Source: Alphaproteobacteria bacterium UBA1301 (lineage in GTDB: Bacteria > Pseudomonadota > Alphaproteobacteria > Micropepsales > Micropepsaceae). Taken from it: a stretch of DNA of 64,000 nucleotides. The position numbers and the translations under genes were made by a program. The notes under the pieces were generated by a model. The model was not told the origin of the DNA. It made no database searches and saw only the letters and a list, made by a program, of their open reading frames with translations. Position 1 is the stretch's first letter; each line of letters starts with the position of its first letter. The DNA is taken from assembly GCA_002307725.1 (NCBI GenBank), contig DBUB01000002.1, positions 78,925 through 142,924 on the forward strand, read 5' to 3'. Below, one piece after another: positions 10,122-18,307 of this stretch.

Positions 10122-10601
10122 TTAGAGAGATAGTTCCCAGGTTTCGCTGACCACCGGAACACCAAACGACGTGGTCTTTTCGCTGGTCGCGAGGCGAAAG
10201 CCGGCGGCCGCATAGATCTTGCGCGCTGGCTTTTGGAATTCGTGCGTCCAGAGCGTGAGCTTGCGGTAGCCCGAAGCGCGGGCGAAGCCGATCGCCTGCG
10301 CCACAAGCTGTTTGCCGAGTCCCAGACCGCGCGCCGCCGCTTCGACATAGAGCACGCGCAAACGAGCGACATCTTCGGTTTCGGGCATGACAAAAATTGC
10401 CCCCAGAATCTCGCCCTCGCGTTCGGCGACAAACCCCGCTTCGCGCCCGGGATGGCCGCCAAATTGGCCCAGGATTTCGGCAATGCAGGTCTCGAAACCG
10501 GAATTCCAACCAAACTCGGCAGCGATCACCGTGCCGTGGCGATGGATAATCCAACCGAGATCGCCGGGAGCAGGCGGACGAATAATAACTGCTGCGGTCA
10601 T
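10122..10601 (-). CDS. GNAT family N-acetyltransferase
   Basis: A 159-residue GNAT acetyltransferase. It has the acetyl-CoA-binding motif A, ARLRVLYVEAAARGLGLGKQ (R/Q-x-x-G-x-G/A type), near residue 80, followed by the LTLWTHEFQKPARKIYAAAGF region typical of the group often fused to MarR regulators. The N terminus, IRPPAPGDLGWIIHRHG, also matches that group. The substrate is unknown. I prefer the ATG at 10601; another at 10625 would overlap the end of polA by 14 bases and is possible. It lies immediately downstream of polA on the same strand and may be co-transcribed. Confidence 0.85.
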   Translation of the reverse strand: MTAAVIIRPPAPGDLGWIIHRHGTVIAAEFGWNSGFETCIAEILGQFGGHPGREAGFVAEREGEILGAIFVMPETEDVARLRVLYVEAAARGLGLGKQLVAQAIGFARASGYRKLTLWTHEFQKPARKIYAAAGFRLATSEKTTSFGVPVVSETWELSL

Positions 10602-10611
10602 GGTTGAAACA

Positions 10612-13491
10612 CTAATGTGCCGCATCCCAGTTGTCAGCAGCGCGCGCTTCCACGGTCAATTTGACCGACAGCTTCATTACCGGTTCGGTGGCGGATTCCA
10701 TCACCCGCACCGCAACGGTACGGGTCTTCTCTACCTCCGCATCCGCCGCTTCGAACACCAGTTCGTCGTGCACTTGCAGCAGCATCTTCGCCGTCACGCC
10801 TGCCGCGGCCAGGGCACCCGGCATACGGATCATGGCGCGGCGGATGATGTCGGCGGCAGTCCCCTGGATCGGCGCATTGATCGCGGCCCTCTCCGCTCCG
10901 CCGCGAAAACCTTGAATTTTCGAAGCGATCTCGCGAATGTGGATGCGGCGGCCGAACAGCGTTTCGACGTAGCCGTGCTTGCGGGCATAGACCTTGGTGG
11001 CCTCCATGTAAGCGCGGATGCCAGGAAAGCGTGCGAAGTATTTCTTGATGTAATCGTCGGCCTCGCCGCGGGTGATGCCGAGCTGGGCGGCCAAGCCGAA
11101 CGAAGAAATACCGTAGATGATGCCGAAGTTGATCGCCTTGGCGCGGCGGCGCACATCCGCCGGCATATCCTTCACCGGCACACCGAAAATCTCCGATGCC
11201 GTCATGGCGTGAATATCGAGCCCGTCGGCGAAGGCCTTTTTCAGTTGCGGAATATCAGCGATATGGGCGAACAGCCGCAGTTCGATCTGACTGTAATCGG
11301 CGCTGATCAACTTGGTGCCCGCCGGTGCGATGAAGGCTTGGCGGATCTTGCGGCCTTCGGCGGTGCGGATCGGAATGTTCTGCAGGTTAGGATCGGTTGA
11401 CGCCAACCGTCCGGTGGCCGCCGAGGCCATGGCGTAACTGGTGTGAACGCGGCCGGTGTACGGATTGATGTAGGTCGGCAGCGCGTCGGTATAAGTACCG
11501 CGCAATTTCGCCAACGTGCGCCAGTCGAGCACTTTTTGCGGCAGGTCGTGACCTTGGGCCGCAAGGTCTTCCAAGACACTCGCCTCGGTCGACCAGGCGC
11601 CGGTCTTGGTCTTTTGCCCGCCCTGAATGCCCATCTTGTCGAACAAAATTTCACCGAGCTGCTTTGGGGAAGCGACATTGAACTTCTCGCCCGCGAGCCC
11701 CGCGATCTCCACTTCGAGCTTCGCCATCTGGGTGGCGAAATCGTTCGACAGGCGGCGGAGCAGATCGGGATCGATAGCGACGCCTTCGCGCTCCATGTCG
11801 GCCAAGACCGGCATCAGCGGGCGTTCGAGGGTTTCATAGACCGTGCGTTTGTGCTCAGCGGTAAGCCGCGGTTTGAGCAGCAGCCACAGGCGCAAGGTGA
11901 CGTCGGCATCCTCCGCCGAATAACGCGTGGCCTCAGGGATCGGCACCTGGTCAAAGGTGATCTTGTCCTTGCCTTTGCCCGCGACATCCGCGAATGAAAT
12001 CGGCTTGTGGCCGAGATGCAATTCGGACAATTCGTCCATGCCGTGACCGTGGGCACCGGCGTCGAGCACATAGCTCATCAGCATGGTGTCGTCGAACGGC
12101 GTAATGCGAATGCCGCGTTGCAGAAAAATGAGAAAATCGTATTTGAGATTCTGGCCGATCTTGAGGACCGACGGGTCTTCGAGAAGCGCCATCAACGCTT
12201 GCAACAAATCGGCTTCGGCAATTTGTTTCGGCGGCTCGGCCTCGGCGAACATCAGGCCGCTATCTTTGGCGCCGTGACCGCAGGGAATGTAGCACGCCTC
12301 ATTCGGTGCCAGCGCCAGCGACACACCGACCAGCTTGGCCTGCAGCGCATCGAGTGAAGTGGTTTCGGTATCGACGCACACGAGCCCTTGCGCGCGGGCC
12401 TTGGCGATCCACGCTTCCAGCCGTTCGGGGCTGGTGATGGTTTCGTATTTGGAATGATCGAAGGGGCGCAAAATCGCTTCGCGATTTACCACCTCGGCGA
12501 CTTCCATTTGCGCCGGGCGCGCGTCAGCCGCTGCGGCCAGCCTGTCGCTTGCGACCGTGACCGTGCCTTCGGCGGCCGGTGCGGCAACGCCGTAATGCGA
12601 CGCCGCCCGTTTGATGAGTGCCGCAAATTCCATTGCCGTCAAGAACGCGATCAGATCGTCAGGCACCGGCTCGCGCACGGCAAAATTGCCGGGTTCAACG
12701 GTGATGGTCACGCGATCGTCGAGCTGCACGAGCTTTTGCGACAGGCGGGCCTTGTCGGCGTTGTTCTGCAAAGCTTCGCGGCGCTTAGGCTGTTTGATCT
12801 CGCCAGCGCGGGCAAGCAGCGTTTCCAGATCGCCATAAAAGTTGATCAGTTCAGCGGCGGTCTTGACGCCGATGCCCGGCACGCCCGGCACGTTATCGGT
12901 GGAATCGCCCGCCAGCGACTGCACATCGACCACTTTGGACGGCGGCACGCCGAATTTTTCGATCACTTCGGATGAACCGATGGCCTTGTTCTTCATGCCG
13001 TCGAAAAGCTGCACCTGGCCATCGACAACGAGCTGCATCAAATCCTTGTCGGACGACACGACGGTAACGCGGGCACCGGCTTCGCGCGCCAGCCGCGCAT
13101 AGGTGGCGATCAGATCGTCGGCTTCGAACCCGGCCAGCTCGACGCAAGCGACGCCGAAGGCACGGGTGGCATCGCGCACCAGCGGAAATTGCGGGATCAG
13201 GTCTTCCGGCGGCGGCGGGCGGTTGGCCTTGTATTCGGGATAGATATCGTTGCGGAAAGTATGCTTGCCGGCATCGAAGATCACTGCGAGGTGGGTCGGC
13301 TTGTCGCCGCCCTTCATGTCTTCCATCAGCTTCCAGAGCATGTCGCAGTACATGCGCACGGCGCCGGTCGGCAAATTGTCAGACCGGAAGAGATACTTGC
13401 GGTCCTGATGCGACGCCTGGAAATAGGCGCGGAACAGGTACCCGGACCCGTCGATCAGATAGAGATGATCGCCCTTTTTCAGCGCGCTCAA
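10612..13491 (-). CDS. polA: DNA polymerase I
   Basis: A protein of about 959 residues with all three Pol I domains. The N-terminal 5'-3' exonuclease opens with LYLIDGSGYLFRAYF and has ELAGFEADDLIATYA. The middle 3'-5' proofreading domain retains its acidic residues (CVDTETTSLD). The polymerase domain has LISADYSQIELRLFAHI (motif A), RRAKAINFGIIYGIS (motif B) and LQVHDELVFE (motif C). It repairs DNA and removes RNA primers. The likely start is the TTG at 13491, which overlaps the TGA of the upstream zinc-finger gene (TTGA) and begins two residues before conserved sequence. The open frame back to 13542 merely reads the end of that small gene in another frame. Confidence 0.96.
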   Translation of the reverse strand: MSALKKGDHLYLIDGSGYLFRAYFQASHQDRKYLFRSDNLPTGAVRMYCDMLWKLMEDMKGGDKPTHLAVIFDAGKHTFRNDIYPEYKANRPPPPEDLIPQFPLVRDATRAFGVACVELAGFEADDLIATYARLAREAGARVTVVSSDKDLMQLVVDGQVQLFDGMKNKAIGSSEVIEKFGVPPSKVVDVQSLAGDSTDNVPGVPGIGVKTAAELINFYGDLETLLARAGEIKQPKRREALQNNADKARLSQKLVQLDDRVTITVEPGNFAVREPVPDDLIAFLTAMEFAALIKRAASHYGVAAPAAEGTVTVASDRLAAAADARPAQMEVAEVVNREAILRPFDHSKYETITSPERLEAWIAKARAQGLVCVDTETTSLDALQAKLVGVSLALAPNEACYIPCGHGAKDSGLMFAEAEPPKQIAEADLLQALMALLEDPSVLKIGQNLKYDFLIFLQRGIRITPFDDTMLMSYVLDAGAHGHGMDELSELHLGHKPISFADVAGKGKDKITFDQVPIPEATRYSAEDADVTLRLWLLLKPRLTAEHKRTVYETLERPLMPVLADMEREGVAIDPDLLRRLSNDFATQMAKLEVEIAGLAGEKFNVASPKQLGEILFDKMGIQGGQKTKTGAWSTEASVLEDLAAQGHDLPQKVLDWRTLAKLRGTYTDALPTYINPYTGRVHTSYAMASAATGRLASTDPNLQNIPIRTAEGRKIRQAFIAPAGTKLISADYSQIELRLFAHIADIPQLKKAFADGLDIHAMTASEIFGVPVKDMPADVRRRAKAINFGIIYGISSFGLAAQLGITRGEADDYIKKYFARFPGIRAYMEATKVYARKHGYVETLFGRRIHIREIASKIQGFRGGAERAAINAPIQGTAADIIRRAMIRMPGALAAAGVTAKMLLQVHDELVFEAADAEVEKTRTVAVRVMESATEPVMKLSVKLTVEARAADNWDAAH

Positions 13492-13664
13492 GGAGCGCCC
13501 GCCCCCGGCGTCAGAACATACCGGCGATCGCAATAGGGGCATTCGACAAAGCCCGCGTCGCCCATTTCGAGATAGACTTTGGGATGACCTAACGCTCCGC
13601 CACCTCCGTCACAGGCCACGCGGGTGTCTTCCACTGCGATCACTTCGGGGGCTTCGGGCGTCAT
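13488..13664 (-). CDS. zf-CHCC zinc-finger protein (NDUFS6-like), 58 aa
   Basis: A 58-residue protein of the zf-CHCC family, the bacterial counterpart of mitochondrial complex I accessory subunit NDUFS6. The zinc ligands are visible: Cys18 (RVACDGG), His27 in the family motif ALGHPKVYLEM, and the pair ECPYC (42 and 45), followed by DRRYVL. It is common in alphaproteobacteria. Its function there is not settled, though a role around complex I or Fe-S assembly is suspected. Its stop overlaps the proposed TTG start of polA (TTGA), so the two are probably translationally coupled. Confidence 0.85.
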   Translation of the reverse strand: MTPEAPEVIAVEDTRVACDGGGGALGHPKVYLEMGDAGFVECPYCDRRYVLTPGAGAP

Positions 13665-13759
13665 TCGTTTCTGATCCGTTCGGGCAGCGGAATGATAACC
13701 GGGATAGGCGGCCGAGCAACCAGTTTGACGGCCCTAAAACGAGGGATAAAGTCCCGCCC

Positions 13760-14311
13760 ATGGTCAAGTTGACTCGTATCTACACCAAAACCGGCGACCA
13801 AGGGACGACGGGGCTCGGCGACGGCACCCGTGTCGACAAGGACGCCTTGCGGGTGGAGGCCTTCGGCGCCGTCGACGAGGCCAATGCCGCCATCGGGCTG
13901 GCGCGCCTCTCGGGCAAAGGCAAGATCGACACGATGCTGGCAGCAATCCAGAACGATTTGTTCGATCTCGGCGCTGATTTGTGCGTGCCCGAACCGTCCA
14001 AGCGCCCGGCGTTGCGTATTTCGGACGAACAAGTCACGCGTCTCGAACGCGAGATCGATACCCTCAACGCCAAGCTGAAGCCGCTGAACTCGTTTGTGCT
14101 GCCGGGCGGCACGCGGCTGGCGGCTGAACTGCATCTGGCGCGCACGCTCGTGCGCCGCGCTGAACGGGCGATCGTGACGCTGGCAAGGCATGAGACGGTC
14201 GGCGCCCCGGCACTGCGCTACATCAACCGGTTGTCCGATCACCTGTTCGTCCTCAGCCGCGCCGCCAACAAGGGCAAGGACGTGCTGTGGATGCCGGGAA
14301 AACACCGCTAA
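13760..14311 (+). CDS. pduO: Cob(I)yrinic acid a,c-diamide adenosyltransferase, PduO type
   Basis: A 183-residue ATP:cob(I)alamin adenosyltransferase of the PduO family. The N-terminal RIYTKTGDQGTTGLGDGTRVDK is the family's ATP-binding loop. VEAFGAVDEANAAIGLAR and the helical-bundle motif VRRAERAIVTLARHE ... LRYINRLSDHLFVLSRAAN carry the other conserved residues. It makes adenosylcobalamin for enzymes such as methylmalonyl-CoA mutase. No cobalamin genes or riboswitch are adjacent. It converges with the next gene, with one base between the stops. Confidence 0.95.
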   Translation: MVKLTRIYTKTGDQGTTGLGDGTRVDKDALRVEAFGAVDEANAAIGLARLSGKGKIDTMLAAIQNDLFDLGADLCVPEPSKRPALRISDEQVTRLEREIDTLNAKLKPLNSFVLPGGTRLAAELHLARTLVRRAERAIVTLARHETVGAPALRYINRLSDHLFVLSRAANKGKDVLWMPGKHR

Positions 14312-14312
14312 C

Positions 14313-14612
14313 TCATTCGTCGTCGCGCTTGTGGCCGGCGAGGAAGGCGATGACCACGCCGACGACACCGAGTGACCACGCCGGAATCGACAACACCGCT
14401 AAGACGCCGCTCGACACCAACTGCGGTGCCCCTTTGGTGATCCAGGTGATGAAACCCGCAACCGCCGCCTTGTCGAAGATCGCCCACACGTCGAGGAACG
14501 AGCGCAGGGTGATCTGGCCCTGATGCTCGAGGGTCGTGACCATATCGGCGCCGAGCAGCATCAAGCCGAGCCCAAGCAGGATGAGACCAACATAACTCAT
14601 GAATGTGCGCAT
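14313..14612 (-). CDS. Small inner-membrane protein of unknown function
   Basis: A 99-residue protein with two clear membrane segments: YVGLILLGLGLMLLGADMV near the N terminus and SLGVVGVVIAFLAGH near the C terminus. Between them lies a stretch containing QITLRSFLDVWAIFDKAAVAGFI. I do not recognise a family with a known role. I prefer the ATG at 14612 with GGGGA upstream; a TTG at 14627 is the alternative. The C-terminal HKRDDE is charged and cytoplasmic if the protein follows the positive-inside rule. Confidence 0.7.
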   Translation of the reverse strand: MRTFMSYVGLILLGLGLMLLGADMVTTLEHQGQITLRSFLDVWAIFDKAAVAGFITWITKGAPQLVSSGVLAVLSIPAWSLGVVGVVIAFLAGHKRDDE

Positions 14613-14709
14613 CGCTTGAATCCCCAACCCCGCGCCGGTTGTATAGCGCGAGATTGTGACGCTAATCGGGGCGCGTACAAGAACCGTTTGGTCCCATTAA
14701 CCATCCTGC

Positions 14710-15180
14710 TTACTTTTCCGGCGGGTACGGCTCGCCAGTGCGATGCGTGTAGGTGCCTTTGGGGCCGTCCCAGACCAGATCGGCGTCAGGGTAGTGGCAG
14801 GTGTCGGTATCGGCTGGCGTGCGGGTGCCGATTTCCAGCACCACGGCCGGGGCGGCGGATTTGTTGGTGAGGTGATGGCCGTTGCCGTCGTTGGCGGGAA
14901 AGGCGGCACAATCACCCGGCTTCAGCACCTGCTCGCCGGCATTGTCGACCAGCACGACCTCACCGGAGACGACATAAATGAACTCGTCCTCCTCGACATG
15001 CCAGTGACGCTGCGCCGACCACACGCCGGGCATCAGGGTAAGAAGATTGACTCCGAACTGGGTGAGCCCGCCGGCATCGCCGAGGCGTTTGCGCACGCGC
15101 TCCAAACATGGCTGGTTGTAAGGGGCGGGATAACCACAGCGCTTTATTTCCGGCACGACGGCGATGTCGATCTTGGGCAT
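14710..15180 (-). CDS. Cupin domain protein
   Basis: A 156-residue single-cupin protein. Cupin motif 1 is recognisable as RHWHVEEDEFIYVVSGEVVL (metal ligands His, His and Glu) and motif 2 as PGDCAAFPANDGNGHHL. The family covers small-molecule binding proteins, isomerases and dioxygenases, so the substrate is unknown. AAGGAAATG precedes the ATG at 15180. The first 44 bases of the gene, covering MPKIDIA-VPEIKRC, recur as a truncated copy at 17812-17855, so it borders a rearranged segment. Confidence 0.85.
   Translation of the reverse strand: MPKIDIAVVPEIKRCGYPAPYNQPCLERVRKRLGDAGGLTQFGVNLLTLMPGVWSAQRHWHVEEDEFIYVVSGEVVLVDNAGEQVLKPGDCAAFPANDGNGHHLTNKSAAPAVVLEIGTRTPADTDTCHYPDADLVWDGPKGTYTHRTGEPYPPEK
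15137..15180. repeat. 44-bp direct repeat, copy 1 (5' end of cupin gene)
   Basis: Identical to 17812-17855 except for three transitions. Same orientation; the two copies bracket about 2.6 kb of accessory sequence. The intact cupin gene uses this copy. Confidence 0.85.
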
Positions 15181-15251
15181 AGACTCATTTCCTTCGGCGT
15201 CGGTGCCCCGACGATAAACGAAAATGCGGACAGGCGTCGTTTGCATGCGCC

Positions 15252-15632
15252 TTAAGCGGAGCACTTGTTGCTTTCTGCCGCGGCGCAGGCGACGAGCGCG
15301 CGACCGGCCTGGATGTGGGTCCGGATCAGCGCCAAAAAAAGTTGCCAGTCGCGGCTGTATTTGCCGTGTTTGAGCCGGTTCGTGTTGCCTTGCTGCGCGC
15401 CGGAGGGGCGCTTGACCTTTGCCGCGGCGAGCAGACGCTTCTTGCTCCAGCGCCGGGGTTTCTTCAGCAAAGTCTTTTTGCGATTCCAGTCGGCATTTTC
15501 GGCTTCAAGCGCCTGGAATCGCTGTCTTAACGCCAGAAAGTTTGCGTGCAATTCGGCCGCATCCGGCGGCCTTGGAACGACACTTTCCGACTGGTGGGTG
15601 GCTCTCAAACGCAAAACGTCCCATTTGGTCAC
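15252..15632 (-). CDS. Hypothetical basic protein with NxNRLKHG motif
   Basis: A 126-residue basic protein. It starts MTKWDVLRLRATHQSESVV, has a predicted coiled region around ALRQRFQALEAENADWNRKK, and then PSGAQQGNTNRLKHGKYS. The (P/G)xGNxNxxKHG motif is frequent in short conserved proteins of alphaproteobacteria and in phage terminase small-subunit-like proteins; I cannot assign a function. It lies in the accessory segment between the two 44-bp repeats. The C-terminal part has four alanines and two cysteines. Confidence 0.55.
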   Translation of the reverse strand: MTKWDVLRLRATHQSESVVPRPPDAAELHANFLALRQRFQALEAENADWNRKKTLLKKPRRWSKKRLLAAAKVKRPSGAQQGNTNRLKHGKYSRDWQLFLALIRTHIQAGRALVACAAAESNKCSA

Positions 15633-15821
15633 CCTGATAGATTTGGGATCGGATTCCGCATTTCAAGAGGAGCGCCGGATTTTATTTTCCCGCCGCGCCG
15701 CCAATGCAATTGTCCGCTCTTAATCCGGTTTCAGACTTTCTCGCACCGGCTCGGATGGCGCACATGCGTCATAAGTTGCCCCCCGCTGAAGCATCGGGGG
15801 ACGTCATAGCATGACCGCCAA

Positions 15822-17261
15822 CTATGCTTCTGGCGGCGCCTCGTCCTGCTCTGGGTATTGGCTCGCAAGATATTTTCCGAGATTGCGCACTTCATGCGGT
15901 GGCAGCAAGAATGTGAGCCAGCCAAATCCCCAATGCCGTAGGCGGAGTATGATGCCAGGAACCGAAGAGTGAGGTGACGTCTCTGTTCGCCAGCTGGGAT
16001 CGGGCACGACCATTTCTTGGGTTCCTGCTTCGCGGCAGGGTTCTGCGGCTACAGGATCAGGCACATTCGACCTAATCAGCCCCATCATGGAAATGAATTC
16101 GCTCAATTCATCGGCGGTGAGTTCCAACTCGACGTGTGTGGCGTCCCGAAGCCGAATGGTCAGAAGCGCTTTCCGCTGCTCAGGCTGGGCTCGCATAGAG
16201 ATTTCTGCTTCTTTGGTAGTCATCTTCATTTCCCGGTCAGGGCTAAAATCCCCAAAGGTGAACGATGCACGGGTACGAAACGGCGTCGCGACGTTCAACA
16301 CTGAAACCGAAAAGCTCCTTCCGGACTGCGCAATTGCCATACAAGGATCACCATTTTCGTCCCGCAGCATCAGTATGCGATCCGGCCGTCCAATCGACTG
16401 GTCAGACACAAATACGTCAATGGGCTTGCCAAGTGACGCCAGCACTCGTTCTTTGAACTCGCACGGTCGGCCGTCAAAAGAATACGCATTGTAGCCCTCT
16501 CCCTCGCAAACGTAGACGGTACCCCCCGGCTTTTGTAGCCAGTACACAACAACACCCCGCCCATGATCGAAATCCGTGACAGAAAGAGAGAAGCCGCCTT
16601 CCTCTGCCGATCCATGTGGCACGGCTGAACCTGGCACGGCTGTTTTGAGTACCGGGTCTGACACAGAATAGCTGTAGTTGCATAACGACAGTCCTCGTGT
16701 CGAAAGCACATACGCGAGGGGCCAGCCCCCTACGTCGCGCTCAGACCGCTCAACAAAAACGCGCATTAGTCCATGAATAGAACCTACAAGAGCGTCGGGT
16801 ACCTCGATTTCGTCTCGCGCGACACAAACGAAATGCGCGATCGCCTCAGGTACAGGATCGATGGCTGGGTCATGCCGCGCACGTTGGAAGTGCTCGAACG
16901 CCTCATCTACGCCCAGATGCAACGTAGGCTTTTCAACGAAATGTCCGCTATCGATTGAAACTAGATGTGGCTCCGCGTCGTCGAGATACGCATATGCAAT
17001 ACTGACGCTGGGACTGGATTTCAGCCACTCTGCGATCGTCCGCACGGTTTCGGAGCCCGCTGGCAGCGCTGCGGCAGCATGTATAAGGCGAAAACCATCC
17101 GTGGGCTCGCCCGCAAAGCCGATCAGCGCTCGCCCATCAATGGCTGGAACAATCTTTAGACCACACTCGGGTTGCTGCAGAGGCACGGCAACGCCAGTGA
17201 TGGCGGTATCTGCCACCATCCACACGCTTCCATTCGATACGCCGGAGACTAGAAGAGTCAC
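15822..17261 (-). CDS. HslV/proteasome-like Ntn-hydrolase domain protein, family not recognised
   Basis: With the GTG at 17261 as start the protein has 479 residues beginning M-TLLVSGVSNGSVWMVADTAITG. If Met is removed, the Thr becomes residue 1, Asp is residue 17 (VADT) and Lys is residue 35 (LKIVPA). Then, after exactly the spacing found in HslV, comes LIGFAGEPTDGF (HslV here: ITGFAGATADAF). Thr1, Asp17 and Lys33 are the catalytic residues of HslV and proteasome beta subunits, so an Ntn-hydrolase fold with N-terminal Thr nucleophile is likely (inference). Residues from about 190 on are unrecognised. The GTG overlaps the TGA of a short upstream ORF (GTGA). A longer TTG start at 17327 would bury the Thr. 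The gene is visibly more AT-rich than its neighbours and lies in an accessory segment. Confidence 0.65.
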   Translation of the reverse strand: MTLLVSGVSNGSVWMVADTAITGVAVPLQQPECGLKIVPAIDGRALIGFAGEPTDGFRLIHAAAALPAGSETVRTIAEWLKSSPSVSIAYAYLDDAEPHLVSIDSGHFVEKPTLHLGVDEAFEHFQRARHDPAIDPVPEAIAHFVCVARDEIEVPDALVGSIHGLMRVFVERSERDVGGWPLAYVLSTRGLSLCNYSYSVSDPVLKTAVPGSAVPHGSAEEGGFSLSVTDFDHGRGVVVYWLQKPGGTVYVCEGEGYNAYSFDGRPCEFKERVLASLGKPIDVFVSDQSIGRPDRILMLRDENGDPCMAIAQSGRSFSVSVLNVATPFRTRASFTFGDFSPDREMKMTTKEAEISMRAQPEQRKALLTIRLRDATHVELELTADELSEFISMMGLIRSNVPDPVAAEPCREAGTQEMVVPDPSWRTETSPHSSVPGIILRLRHWGFGWLTFLLPPHEVRNLGKYLASQYPEQDEAPPEA

Positions 17262-17503
17262 GCCTTCAATCCAACGAGCACTACACCAATTAAGATAGCC
17301 TGCATTGGCTTTCCAATCGACCGACAAGTCTTGGCGCTTCTGCCACGCTCTATCAACGGTGAGTTTGGGGCGGAAAGTGGACGGATGGCGACCTTGCGGC
17401 CGTTCACGACAAGGCGGACGTGTCGAGAATGCCGCGACAGGTTACGAATTTCCGATCGAGCTGCGCACTCTCCTACAGCGCAGCGCTCGAGAGCATCGGA
17501 CAT
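17258..17503 (-). CDS. Possible short upstream ORF coupled to the Ntn-hydrolase-like gene
   Basis: An 81-codon frame (MSDALERCAVGECAARSEI...) ending QAILIGVVLVGLKA. Its TGA overlaps the GTG start of the HslV-like gene by two bases. Arg- and Ser-rich in the middle, with a hydrophobic C-terminal stretch. No family match and no clear ribosome binding site, so it may be a leader ORF or mere chance. Confidence 0.3.
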   Translation of the reverse strand: MSDALERCAVGECAARSEIRNLSRHSRHVRLVVNGRKVAIRPLSAPNSPLIERGRSAKTCRSIGKPMQAILIGVVLVGLKA

Positions 17504-17599
17504 TCAAACGCGATCGCGTCGCCGTCTTTCCTCCCCCGCGGAGCGCCGCTGGCGGAATCACACATTCTTGCAATAGCGGGGGAGCGACTGTCTTGGCTG

Positions 17600-17752
17600 T
17601 CAAGCGGGTTGCCATGGGCGTCGATCTCTGAGGATGGTTAGTAGCCGCCGGGCAACGGCGATTGCAGCGACGATCTTTTCTTTTCCGTCGGCCACAAGAC
17701 GGTCGCGGAAGGCTTTGAGAACCGTGAATACGGTGTCAGGTGCACTATTGGC
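17600..17752 (-). pseudogene. C-terminal remnant of an IS110-family transposase
   Basis: About 50 codons on the minus strand, ending at TGA 17602-17600, read VLKAFRDRLVADGKEKIVA ... IAVARRLLTILRDRRPWQ. This matches the usual end of IS110/IS116 transposases (FYxRLxAAGKPxKVAxxAxxRKLLTILN...PW). The rest of the element is gone. It marks past insertion activity between the Ntn-hydrolase-like gene and hicB. The surrounding gap (17504-17857) otherwise holds only the 44-bp repeat and a few GCATTC units. Confidence 0.6.
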
Positions 17753-17811
17753 CGTCGTTCGAGCGATGAGGAATATTACTCCTGTCCCCGCATTCGCATT
17801 CGTCGCATTCG

Positions 17812-17855
17812 CAGCGCTTTATTTCCGGTACGGCGGCGATATCGATCTTGGGCAT
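17812..17855. repeat. 44-bp direct repeat, copy 2 (truncated cupin start)
   Basis: Matches 15137-15180 with three transitions; encodes MPKIDIAAVPEIKRC on the minus strand, then loses similarity in a GCATTC-rich tract. It is a duplicated or relic cupin 5' end three bases beyond the stop of hicB. Confidence 0.85.
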
Positions 17856-17857
17856 CG

Positions 17858-18307
17858 TCACCCAGCCTTTCTGCGCTGAGGGTGCTCGGGAAGTGTGATT
17901 TGCAAATCCGTACCCATTTTTTGGAGCGCGGCATCGATCACCCACATATGGGAACTATGGCGCAAATCGAGCAAGCGCCGCACCGAATTCTCCGGCATGC
18001 GCATCTCGTTTGCCAAACGTGATCGTGTCCAACCGTGATGAAGCATACTGTCGTAAACGGCGAGTTTTGCGGTCACGAGCGGCGGCAAAACAAGACGCTC
18101 ACCTTTGAAGGGCGGGCGCGGAATTGACCGGCCAGCCTTGATGTAACCTTCAAGGGCCGTGACGATCGCGTCCTTTGCGTTCTCGAATGCCTCTTCCTTG
18201 GTTTCTCCCTCCGTAAGGGCCTCGGGAACTTGCGGAAAACGAACCAGCCACCATCCGTTCTCCTGGTGCTCCAATTTGTAGGGATAGCCAAAAGCGACAT
18301 TGGTCAT
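17858..18307 (-). CDS. hicB: HicB-family antitoxin with C-terminal DNA-binding domain
   Basis: A 149-residue HicB antitoxin. The N-terminal partial RNase H-like fold is visible in GWWLVRFPQVPEALTEGETKEEAFENAKDAIVTALEGYI. The C-terminal part, WTRSRLANEMRMPENSVRRLLDL, is a helix-turn-helix that should bind the operon promoter. It neutralises HicA, and its start codon directly follows the HicA stop (TAA ATG). The toxin-first order is the standard one. The last residues, ITLPEHPQRRKAG, lie beside the 44-bp repeat. Confidence 0.85.
   Translation of the reverse strand: MTNVAFGYPYKLEHQENGWWLVRFPQVPEALTEGETKEEAFENAKDAIVTALEGYIKAGRSIPRPPFKGERLVLPPLVTAKLAVYDSMLHHGWTRSRLANEMRMPENSVRRLLDLRHSSHMWVIDAALQKMGTDLQITLPEHPQRRKAG

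Noticed and set aside
17787..17813. GCATTC repeats as a CRISPR or iteron array
   Set aside because: Only three short units with irregular spacing; a simple-sequence tract.
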